Positions 9,901 to 17,265 are shown, counted from the first letter of the stretch. The stretch: DNA of 34,184 nt from an uncultured Clostridia bacterium (GCA_947629875.1 CANRFK010000156.1:1-34184), one strand, 5' to 3'. The notes: generated from the letters alone by a model not told the origin. Made by a program: numbers and translations.

Positions 9901-9927
9901 CAGCGTATTCCGTGCCTCCCCCCTCCG

Positions 9928-9956
9928 TACCTCCCCCCACAACGTGGGGGGAGGTA
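9928..9956. repeat. Inverted repeat hairpin
   Basis: TACCTCCCCCCA-CAACG-TGGGGGGAGGTA, perfect 12-bp arms. Confidence 0.85.
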
Positions 9957-9980
9957 TCATATAAAATCATGGGAGGGGGA

Positions 9981-10097
9981 GGGCCTCATTCCGAGCCCTG
10001 CGCCCGCCCGCTTTTGCGGGCGGGCGCAGGGCGAGTGAATCTTTCCCCAAAGATACACTCGCCCCGTTGGGGCTCGGTATGAGGCTTCCCCACAACG
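9981..10097. repeat. Nested inverted repeat with two internal hairpins (repeat family 2, two inverted copies)
   Basis: Outer arms GCCTCATTCCGAGCC / GGCTCGGTATGAGGC with one mismatch; inner perfect 17-bp hairpin GCCCTGCGCCCGCCCGC-TTTT-GCGGGCGGGCGCAGGGC (9995-10032); second inner hairpin GCGAGTGAATCTTT-CCCC-AAAGATACACTCGC. Confidence 0.85.
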
Positions 10098-10107
10098 AAG
10101 TCCGACC

Positions 10108-10161
10108 TATCCCCCTCCCCGCGCGCGAAGCGCGCGGGGAGGGGGATACAGGGGGAGGGGC
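10108..10161. repeat. Hairpin repeat family 1, copy 2
   Basis: TATCCCCCTCCCCGCGCGC-GAA-GCGCGCGGGGAGGGGGATA, perfect 19-bp arms, followed by CAGGGGGAGGGGC as in copy 1. Confidence 0.85.
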
Positions 10162-10170
10162 GACAAAACA

Positions 10171-10199
10171 TTGACATTTGCAGCGCGCGCGGATATAAT
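10171..10199 (+). promoter_or_regulatory. Consensus sigma-A promoter for the cysteine desulfurase
   Basis: TTGACA (10171-10176), 17-nt spacer, TATAAT (10194-10199). Confidence 0.85.
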
Positions 10200-10205
10200 A
10201 AAGCC

Positions 10206-11297
10206 ATGAATGTCTATCTCGACTATGCGGCGACGGCGCCCATGCGAAGCGAGGCGCGCGAGGCGATGCTTCCCTTCTTCAACGAGAATTTCGGCAATCC
10301 CGATAGCCTCCACGCCTACGGGCGCAGAGCGGCGTATGCCCTCGCCGAGGCGCGCGCCGAAATTGCGGAGATCTGCGGCGTCTCCGCGGGCGAAGTCTTT
10401 TTCACCTCGGGCGGCACCGAGGCCGACAACCACGCGGTGCGCTGTTTGGGCGAAGGCCGCGCGCTCGTCTCCGCCATTGAGCACGCCGCCGTGCTCTCCT
10501 CCTCTGCGCTTCGGGCGGGCGGCCGCGAAATTTTCCCCGTAAGGGAAAACGGCGTCTGCGATCCCGCGGACATCGCGGCGAACATCGGCGGCGCGGGGCT
10601 CGTGTGCCTCATGGCGGTCAACAACGAGACGGGGTGCATCCAGCCCGTGGAAGAGGCGGCTGCGCTCTGCAAAACGCACGGTGTTTTGCTGTTTTGTGAC
10701 TGCGTGCAGGCGGCTTGCTCTCAAAATTTGCGGGAAATTCTGCGCCATGCGGACGCCATTTCGCTCTCGGCGCACAAGGTGGGCGGGCCCAAGGGCACGG
10801 GCGTCTTCATCGTGAAGAAGGGCGCGCGCCTCTCGCCCCTCATCGCGGGCGGCGAGCAGGAGCGGGGGCTCCGCGGCGGCACCGTCAACGTGGCGGGTGC
10901 GGTCGGCTTCGCGGCGGCTCTTTGGGCGGCGCAGACGGAGCGGGAAGGTTTTTCTGCCCACACGGGCAAACTTCGCGACCTCTTCGAGGAACTTTTGCTT
11001 GAAAATTTGGGGGATGGGGTGCGAATTGACGGCGAAAACCGCGCGCCCAACATTTCCCACGTCACCTTCGCGCGCGGCGGCGAGGCGTTTTTGAACGCGC
11101 TCGATTTGAAGGGCGTGGCGGCATCGGGCGGGGCGGCCTGCTCGGCGCACGCCGCGCTTCCCTCGCACGTTCTTCTCGCCATGGGCAGGCGCGAGGAGGA
11201 GGCCAAACGCGGCGCGCGGTTCTCCTTCTGCATGCAGACAACGGAGGAAGAAGTCCGCTTCGCCGCCCGCACCGTGTGCGAACTTTTGAAAGGGTAA
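10206..11297 (+). CDS. Cysteine desulfurase (NifS/IscS-type, class V aminotransferase)
   Basis: MNVYLDYAATAPM...FTSGGTEADNHAV...SLSAHKVGGPKGTGVFIVKKG...GGEQERGLRGGTVNVAGAVGF. Confidence 0.95.
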   Translation: MNVYLDYAATAPMRSEAREAMLPFFNENFGNPDSLHAYGRRAAYALAEARAEIAEICGVSAGEVFFTSGGTEADNHAVRCLGEGRALVSAIEHAAVLSSSALRAGGREIFPVRENGVCDPADIAANIGGAGLVCLMAVNNETGCIQPVEEAAALCKTHGVLLFCDCVQAACSQNLREILRHADAISLSAHKVGGPKGTGVFIVKKGARLSPLIAGGEQERGLRGGTVNVAGAVGFAAALWAAQTEREGFSAHTGKLRDLFEELLLENLGDGVRIDGENRAPNISHVTFARGGEAFLNALDLKGVAASGGAACSAHAALPSHVLLAMGRREEEAKRGARFSFCMQTTEEEVRFAARTVCELLKG

Positions 11298-11306
11298 AAC
11301 GGAATT

Positions 11307-11326
11307 GCCCCCGCGAGGGGGCTTTT
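11307..11326 (+). terminator. Intrinsic terminator after the cysteine desulfurase
   Basis: GCCCCCGCGAGGGGGC followed by TTTTT. Confidence 0.8.
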
Positions 11327-11442
11327 TCAGTTTCATGACGGAAAAATTTTGCTTTCAGACATTGATATTGGGAAACAACAAGCCGCAAAAAGGGGAATAG
11401 TACAATAATTCTACTGCGGGTAGATACAAATCGGGACGCGTC

Positions 11443-11592
11443 GTTAGGGAAGTGGATATAAAGATAGTGAGATGGAGAAATAGGGAGATAGAAAGAGATA
11501 GAGATAAAGAGATAGAGATAAAGTTAGAGGTAAAGATAGAGAGATAGAGAGAGATGGGGAGATAGGGATATAGAGATATAATATGAAAGTAT
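11443..11592. repeat. Cytosine-free low-complexity GATA/GAGATA-rich tract
   Basis: 150 nt with no C on the + strand; degenerate AGATAGAGATA units. Confidence 0.85.
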
Positions 11593-11799
11593 CAAAAAGA
11601 TAAAGGTATCAAGATAGGTATAGCAATATAGATAAAGGAAAGGATTTTTTGCGGAACTTTCATAACTTCTTTTCTTTCCGCCTCTGTCGTGCTCTTTCGA
11701 CAGAGCTTTTTTCTTCTAACCCAAAAACTTTCGGCATACATTATGATAGCTTGGCAGGAGGACGTCCCGCCGACGCAAAATAACGCAACGAGGTGTGAT

Positions 11800-12540
11800 A
11801 TGAACGAAGAACTCAACTATGCCGAAATGCTCGAGATCCCCGTGGAGACGGTGACGGTGAACAAACGCGAGAAAAAGCACAGGTACCGCGAGCCCGAACT
11901 TTCCGAGCAGCTCGTCGACCAAGTGAATGACCGCATGGAGGAGGCGGGCGACCCGCTCTATGCCGAGAGCAAGCCCATCGAACGCGAAGTCAAGCCGCGG
12001 ACAGGCAAAGAAAAGCGTGCGCGGCGCATCATCATCGGGGAATTCGTCGCCGTGTGCGCCCTCTGCGCCGCCATCTTCCTCACCAACATCTTCATGCCCG
12101 AGAGCGCCATCAACACCTTTGTGCGCGGGCTCTTCGGCGGGAAGGGGAGCGCCGCCGCCGAGACGGATACGCGTGCCTATTCGGATTTTGAACTGACGCC
12201 CGTCGTCAACGACTACACCGACGTGGAATTTGCGGTGAGCGAGAATGGCGAACTCACCTTCACCGCCCCCTGCACCGTGTACGCCCCCTGTAACGGAACG
12301 GTCGCCTCGATAAGCGGCAACGAGACGGCGGGCTACACCGTGGAGATCAAGCATTCGGACAGCTTTCATTCCGTCATTGCGGGGCTCGACAGCGTGTGCG
12401 TCGATGAGGGCGCCGCGGTCTACGGGAACATCGCCGTCGGCCGTACCGACGGAGAGGGCGAAGTGCGCGTCGGGTTCTACTCCGACGGGGAAATTTTGCG
12501 CTGCTACTCCGTAGACGGAAACAAGCTCGCTTGGAACTGA
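11800..12540 (+). CDS. SpoIVFA-like membrane protein with degenerate M23/LytM-like C-terminal domain
   Basis: MNEELNYAEMLEIP... preceded by AGGTGTG; central TM (IIIGEFVAVCALCAAIFLTNIF); C-terminus YAPCNGTVASISGNETAGYTVEIKHSDSFHSVIAGLDSVCVDEGAAVYGNIAVG. Immediately followed by a SpoIVFB-like M50 protease. Confidence 0.7.
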   Translation: MNEELNYAEMLEIPVETVTVNKREKKHRYREPELSEQLVDQVNDRMEEAGDPLYAESKPIEREVKPRTGKEKRARRIIIGEFVAVCALCAAIFLTNIFMPESAINTFVRGLFGGKGSAAAETDTRAYSDFELTPVVNDYTDVEFAVSENGELTFTAPCTVYAPCNGTVASISGNETAGYTVEIKHSDSFHSVIAGLDSVCVDEGAAVYGNIAVGRTDGEGEVRVGFYSDGEILRCYSVDGNKLAWN

Positions 12541-13361
12541 AAAAATTCAAACTGACCGTTCATCCGCTCTTCCTCCTTGCGGGCGTGCTCTCCGCCTGCA
12601 CGGGGGATTTGCCGCTCTTTCTCTCGGCGACCGTCGCCGCCCTCGAACACGAATGCGCCCACGCCTTTGTCGCGCGGCGGTACGGCTTCACCCTCGATAA
12701 GGTGGTGCTCATGCCCTACGGCGCGGCGATCGCGGGGGACATTGCGGGCATCGGCAGAAAGCGGGAACTTGCCGTGCTCGCCGCAGGCCCCTTATGCAAC
12801 CTTGCGACGGGCTTTTTGTTCGTCGCGCTGTGGTGGCTGTGGCCCGAGGTCTACCCCTATACCGACGCGGCGGCCATCGTTTCCTTCTCGCTGTTCTTCG
12901 TCAACCTCCTCCCCGCCTACCCGCTGGACGGCGGGCGGGCGCTGCGCATTTTGTTGGAGCCTCTCGGCGAAAAACGGGCGAGGCGCATCGGCCTTGCCGT
13001 CAACCTCCTGCTCGCCGCGGGCGTTCTGGGATATTTTGTGTATTCTTGCTTCTCCGTGCCCGCTTTTTCCGCCCCCATGTTTGCAATTTTGCTTGTGGCG
13101 GGCGCCGCGGGGGGAGGATCGTACAGGCGGCTTTCGTTTTCCCGCAAGAAGAGTTTCGAGCGCGGCGTGGAGGAGATGCGCATCGCCCTTTCCGCCGATT
13201 GCACCGTGCAGGACGCCCTGCGGTTTCTGCGCGACGACAGGTATCTGACGCTTCTCCTCTTCGACGGGGAGAGTTTTTTGTGCGAGCTCACCGAGGAGGA
13301 GTACCTCGGCGCGGTGGAGAGGGGAGAGTTCTCCCGCAAACTGCGCGACGTGGCGGCCTAA
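12531..13361 (+). CDS. SpoIVFB-like site-2 (M50) zinc metalloprotease
   Basis: Motif HECAH (HExxH) and LLPAYPLDGGRAL (M50 second motif) in a polytopic protein; TTG start overlaps the upstream stop by 10 nt. Confidence 0.85.
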   Translation: MELKKFKLTVHPLFLLAGVLSACTGDLPLFLSATVAALEHECAHAFVARRYGFTLDKVVLMPYGAAIAGDIAGIGRKRELAVLAAGPLCNLATGFLFVALWWLWPEVYPYTDAAAIVSFSLFFVNLLPAYPLDGGRALRILLEPLGEKRARRIGLAVNLLLAAGVLGYFVYSCFSVPAFSAPMFAILLVAGAAGGGSYRRLSFSRKKSFERGVEEMRIALSADCTVQDALRFLRDDRYLTLLLFDGESFLCELTEEEYLGAVERGEFSRKLRDVAA

Positions 13362-13417
13362 ACGGAGCCGCCTCTTTTTTATGCCGCGTTTTATGTGGCG
13401 CGGGCGGCGGAATTTGG

Positions 13418-13446
13418 TTGACAAATGCCGCGGGAAAGGATAAAAT
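13418..13446 (+). promoter_or_regulatory. Sigma-A promoter for the tRNA-Leu locus
   Basis: TTGACA, 17-nt spacer, TAAAAT. Confidence 0.65.
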
Positions 13447-13488
13447 ATGGCTGTTATCGGCGCGGCGGAAGCCGCGACACCATATTGC

Positions 13489-13529
13489 GCCGGTGTGGTG
13501 GAATTGGCAGACGCAAGGGACTTAAAATC
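13489..13529 (+). pseudogene. Truncated tRNA-Leu (5' half only, through the anticodon loop)
   Basis: GCCGGTGTGGTGGAATTGGCAGACGCAAGGGACTTAAAATC matches the 5' 41 nt of the intact tRNA-Leu at 13581 with one mismatch; no matching 3' half follows. Confidence 0.85.
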
Positions 13530-13580
13530 TGTTGCGTCAGAGCGAAAACAGAATAAATACAGATTTTATACAAAAAATAC

Positions 13581-13667
13581 GCCGCTGTGGTGGAATTGGC
13601 AGACGCAAGGGACTTAAAATCCCTCGAACGCGAGTTCGTGTCGGTTCGAGCCCGACCAGCGGCACCA
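13581..13667 (+). tRNA. tRNA-Leu (anticodon UAA)
   Basis: GCCGCTGTGGTGG...GACTTAAAATC...TCGGTTCGAGCCCGACCAGCGGCACCA; class II with long variable arm; encoded CCA. Confidence 0.95.
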
Positions 13668-13698
13668 AAAAACAGCCCCAACAGGGGCTGTTTTTTGG
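13667..13698 (+). terminator. Intrinsic terminator after tRNA-Leu
   Basis: AAAAAACAGCCCC-AAC-AGGGGCTGTTTTTT. Confidence 0.85.
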
Positions 13699-13732
13699 TG
13701 CCGTTTCGCGCGGGGTCGATTTTCGAGCCCGA

Positions 13733-13780
13733 CCGCCCGCACCATTCGTCTACTAAGGGCGGCACGAGCCACAGGCGAAG
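13733..13780 (-). repeat. Interspersed repeat family 3 (tRNA-locus repeat), copy A
   Basis: Reverse complement CTTCGCCTGTGGCTCGTGCCGCCCTTAGTAGACGAATGGTGCGGGCGG matches copies at 26386, 30607 and 30845. Confidence 0.8.
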
Positions 13781-13871
13781 ATATCACTGATTATCCAGTT
13801 TAGTTAAGTGCTCGCTTAAGTGCCCCGTTGCATTTTAGAGTCTATAAAGATCTTAAAAACCATCTTCGCTC

Positions 13872-13900
13872 TTGCTTTTTCCTGCAAATCATGTTATACT
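13872..13900 (+). promoter_or_regulatory. Promoter of the AIPR operon
   Basis: TTGCTT, 17-nt spacer, TATACT, then AGAGAGAGG upstream of ATG 13920. Confidence 0.6.
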
Positions 13901-13919
13901 TTAAGAGAGAGGTAATACC

Positions 13920-15758
13920 ATGGATAAAAATTTGCAGTACGAAACGATTAGCGGCAGAATCAGGTCATTAAAAGAGTTTTATCCGAGCTTGCGGAAAGAA
14001 TCCGATGAGCATATTTTTACGGTGTTATGCGTTAAGTCAAATTTTTACAAAAACCCGTCTCTGTCATTTAACGATAGTGATATCGAGAATATTCTTGTTG
14101 ATTCTGTAAAAGACGGCGGCGTTGATGCTCTTTTGTCTGATCCTAATTCGGAAACGAACAATATGATTATCTGCCAATCGAAGTATTATCAGACGATTAC
14201 GTTCGACGCTGTTCGTGATGCTGTCGCAAAAATGATCTTGTTTTACAAGAGTATGAAACGCGGGGAATATGAATCAGTCAATACAAAAGTGCAAAGAACA
14301 TTTTTGTCGTTAGATGCGGAAGTGGGCGATGAATCGAAAGTCTGTTTCGTGTTTTATACCAGCGCGCCCAGAAGCGGAATACGCGAAGATCGTATTCAAA
14401 AACTGCTGCAAGAGCATGGGTTGGATACCATAAACTATGAGATTCAATTATATTTTGCAGATGATGTCGTTGACGAAATAAAGGAATCCGAATCTCGCAG
14501 GCCAACTGTTGAAAATGGAAAGATTGCAATAGATAGGGCTAATAATTATCTCGAATATACAGATGATGCAGTTATAGTCAATGTATCTGCTTTTTCGATT
14601 AAAGAGTTATATGCACGGCATAGCACGAATCTGCTGTCGCGCAATTTGAGATACTTCGTAAAAAAGCGCGACATCGATACCTCTATCAACGAGACGATCA
14701 GCAGATATCCCGAAACATTTTGGTTTAAGAATAATGGGTTGACGATCATCTGCGATGACTTTGATATTAGCGGTAAAGAAGTAAAGCTAAAAAACTTTTC
14801 GATTGTTAATGGCGGTCAAACAACAACTTTGCTACATAAGAGCAAAGAAATCAATAAGGAACACGATTTTTATCTACCCTGCAAAATTATTAGGACTGTC
14901 GGCGAAAATGAAGATGAAAAGAATTTGTTTAGTTTGGAAATAGCCAAAGCTACCAACTCTCAAAAGGCCATCAAACAAATTGATTTGAAAGCAAATGCTC
15001 CCGAACAAGTTAGATTTGGGAACGAGATGAGAAATGTTGGCGTGTTCTACCAAACAAAGCGTGGCGAGATTATTCCGAAAGACTATAAGGAAGACTATAA
15101 GAATACAGACTTGGTGGAAGTGGGCAAATTGTGCTTGGCTGGGCTTTTCCAACTTCCCGGGTCAAGCAGGTCAAAGCCTTCTATACTCTATTGGGAAAAG
15201 TATTACAATCCTGTTTTTAACGAAGATCAAGCGAAAGTCTGTCTCCTGGTAAGAGAACTTTTGTATATTGATTCATATTACAGAAAAACTTTCATTCAGC
15301 AATTTGACAGAGTGCAAGAAGAATCGCCTTTTGCCGCGGAGATTATTCCGTTCGCACATAATGCTCGAACTATTTGTATTTCATTTGTAGCATTTGCTGC
15401 ACGGGTTTATAACAAAAATATAAAATCTTCGGACTTGAAGATTCTTTTTGGGAATGTCAATAAGGAAAAGGCCTATGATGATTATTATTATGATATTTTC
15501 AAGGAGATAGAAGGCGCTGCTCCATTGTTCCCCAAGAAACTTTTTGAAAGCAACAAAGATAAGTACGACGAAATTCTGTATAAATTGTTCGAGGTCATTA
15601 TCTTGTCGGGCAGAAGATATTACAGTTCCAAAAGAGAATCAGATAGTACATTAAACGAATCCAACTTCTTAAAATTGGATCGGAACTATTACGCTATTCT
15701 TAAATTCGATTGGGATAATATCGAGGACAAGATCACAAATATCTTCAAATCGATTTAA
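13920..15758 (+). CDS. AIPR-family (abortive infection phage resistance) protein with PD-(D/E)xK-like N-terminal nuclease motif
   Basis: 612 aa; AIPR hallmark FWFKNNGLTIICDDFDI (about 267-283) and FSIVNGGQTTTLL (about 293-305); N-terminal DGGVDALLSD...MIICQSKYY (about D65/D69...Q86-x-K88) resembles the D-x(n)-QxK core of Mrr-like nucleases. Confidence 0.8.
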   Translation: MDKNLQYETISGRIRSLKEFYPSLRKESDEHIFTVLCVKSNFYKNPSLSFNDSDIENILVDSVKDGGVDALLSDPNSETNNMIICQSKYYQTITFDAVRDAVAKMILFYKSMKRGEYESVNTKVQRTFLSLDAEVGDESKVCFVFYTSAPRSGIREDRIQKLLQEHGLDTINYEIQLYFADDVVDEIKESESRRPTVENGKIAIDRANNYLEYTDDAVIVNVSAFSIKELYARHSTNLLSRNLRYFVKKRDIDTSINETISRYPETFWFKNNGLTIICDDFDISGKEVKLKNFSIVNGGQTTTLLHKSKEINKEHDFYLPCKIIRTVGENEDEKNLFSLEIAKATNSQKAIKQIDLKANAPEQVRFGNEMRNVGVFYQTKRGEIIPKDYKEDYKNTDLVEVGKLCLAGLFQLPGSSRSKPSILYWEKYYNPVFNEDQAKVCLLVRELLYIDSYYRKTFIQQFDRVQEESPFAAEIIPFAHNARTICISFVAFAARVYNKNIKSSDLKILFGNVNKEKAYDDYYYDIFKEIEGAAPLFPKKLFESNKDKYDEILYKLFEVIILSGRRYYSSKRESDSTLNESNFLKLDRNYYAILKFDWDNIEDKITNIFKSI

Positions 15759-15768
15759 TGAGGTCATA

Positions 15769-16767
15769 ATGCAAAAGAAACTAATTGATCTTTATAAGGA
15801 AGTTGAGGGCCTACGTAAGTCAAAAGTAATAGCTTACGTCACTGGTGATAGGCTGAATATGGAAACTCAAATCGCCTCGGACGTGGTAGATGTTTTTGGA
15901 CGACATTTGGAGGCGATTGGGAAAACCAATAAAATAACTCTCATTTTATATACCCTTGGTGGCGATACGATGGCTACTTGGAATATCGTCAATCTGATTA
16001 GAGAGTACTGCGATGAACTTGAAATTATTGTCCCTAGAAAAGTTCGTAGTTCGGGGACAATTATGTGCCTTGGCGCAAACAAAATTTTATTAACTCATCA
16101 GTCAACGCTTGGCCCCATTGATCCATCTCTCAATAGTCCATTGGGAATAAAGGTAAATATAAATGGGCAGAATATTACTTTAGCGACGAGCGTTGAATCG
16201 GTAAAAGGCTATTTTAATTTAGCCAAAAAAGAGCTTGGTATAACTTCATCAAAAGATCTAATTCAAGCATTCATAAAAATGTCGGATACTCTAAATCCTC
16301 TATTAATGGGAGATGTTTATAGACGGCAAGGTCAGATTAAGATGATTGCTCGCAAATTGCTCACATATCAAAACTGTTCAAAGAGGAAGCGGAAAGCTCT
16401 TGTGGATTTTTTGTGTAGCGATTCGGGTAGCCACGATTATACTATTAGCTACAAGGAGGCTAATCAACTTGGATTAAATGTTGAATTAGTTGATGGTCAA
16501 CTGAATGAATTAATTAATAAATGGTACGGAATTGTTAGTGAAGAGTTGTTGTTGAATACACCCTATGATCCCGTGATTGAATTGGCAAAATCAAATATGA
16601 AGTCATATAAGTATATTAGAGTCATTCTGGACAGCGTATCTCACGGTAGAGAGCAATTTGTTTCCAAAGGTACTCTGCAAAAAATAGTTTTACAGGTTGG
16701 GATGCCCAATCAACAAATAAATGATAATCGAATATTTGAGGGGTGGGAAAAAGATGTTGGTCAATAA
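15769..16767 (+). CDS. SDH-family Clp-fold serine protease (SppA/ClpP superfamily)
   Basis: 332 aa; LYTLGGDTMATWNIVNLIR, VRSSGTIMCLGANKILLTHQSTLGPIDPSL match the SDH_sah/Clp-fold pattern; starts 10 bp after the AIPR stop. Confidence 0.8.
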   Translation: MQKKLIDLYKEVEGLRKSKVIAYVTGDRLNMETQIASDVVDVFGRHLEAIGKTNKITLILYTLGGDTMATWNIVNLIREYCDELEIIVPRKVRSSGTIMCLGANKILLTHQSTLGPIDPSLNSPLGIKVNINGQNITLATSVESVKGYFNLAKKELGITSSKDLIQAFIKMSDTLNPLLMGDVYRRQGQIKMIARKLLTYQNCSKRKRKALVDFLCSDSGSHDYTISYKEANQLGLNVELVDGQLNELINKWYGIVSEELLLNTPYDPVIELAKSNMKSYKYIRVILDSVSHGREQFVSKGTLQKIVLQVGMPNQQINDNRIFEGWEKDVGQ

Positions 16768-16954
16768 ATTTTTGTATACTTCAAATGTATCCAGTAATTC
16801 AATGGAAATGAGCTCGCGGAGTTCGGTTTTACCAAATACATTATTTTCGTTGTTAAAAAACAACATATTAATTATAAGCAATCCAATAGTTGTGTGTGAT
16901 AATGTAAGCGAACAGACAGAAATAAAAAGTCAAAATGAATTGCCGACGGCGTAA
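16754..16954 (+). CDS. Small hypothetical protein (66 aa), third ORF of the island operon
   Basis: ATG 16754 preceded by GAGGGGTGGGAAAAAG and overlapping the protease stop by 14 nt: MLVNKFLYTSNVSSNSMEMSSRSSVLPNTLFSLLKNNILIISNPIVVCDNVSEQTEIKSQNELPTA. Confidence 0.5.
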   Translation: MLVNKFLYTSNVSSNSMEMSSRSSVLPNTLFSLLKNNILIISNPIVVCDNVSEQTEIKSQNELPTA

Positions 16955-16992
16955 TAATTATTTGATTTACAATGACATTTTGGTTAAATTAT

Positions 16993-17032
16993 AAGGGCGA
17001 ACCACTTTGAATACTTTGAGTGGTTCGCCCTT
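16993..17032. terminator. Hairpin closing the island operon (no strong T-tract)
   Basis: AAGGGCGAACCACT ... AGTGGTTCGCCCTT, 14-bp arms. Confidence 0.5.
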
Positions 17033-17236
17033 CAAGTATAGCAAAATCCCGAGCGGACGGTTGAAGTTGGGTTGGGGGTGGCGCACCGCGGCGCCGCGAG
17101 GCGCATTTTGCGGGAAGTTGTCCCCCAAGGGCAACTTCTTTGCTTCCGCCTGCGTCTCCTTTTCCACAAATCCCGCTCTGCAATCTTTTTCGGGAGCTTT
17201 GAAGCAGTCCCGAGACGGGGCTGTTTTTTGCAATGC

Positions 17237-17265
17237 TTGACAAAGGTGCGCGGGCGGCGTATAAT
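17237..17265 (+). promoter_or_regulatory. Consensus sigma-A promoter for the LRR protein
   Basis: TTGACA (17237-17242), 17-nt spacer, TATAAT (17260-17265). Confidence 0.8.

Noticed and set aside
9603-10082. 159-aa ORF across the hairpin cluster
   Set aside because: Reads through inverted repeats (Pro/Gly-rich translation) and overlaps the end of the Big_2 gene in another frame.
11443-11592. Possible CRISPR or minisatellite array in the GATA tract
   Set aside because: No fixed-length repeat or spacer; it is a degenerate low-complexity tract.
13532-13790. ORFs across the tRNA-Leu region
   Set aside because: They overlap the tRNA, its terminator and a repeat; spurious.
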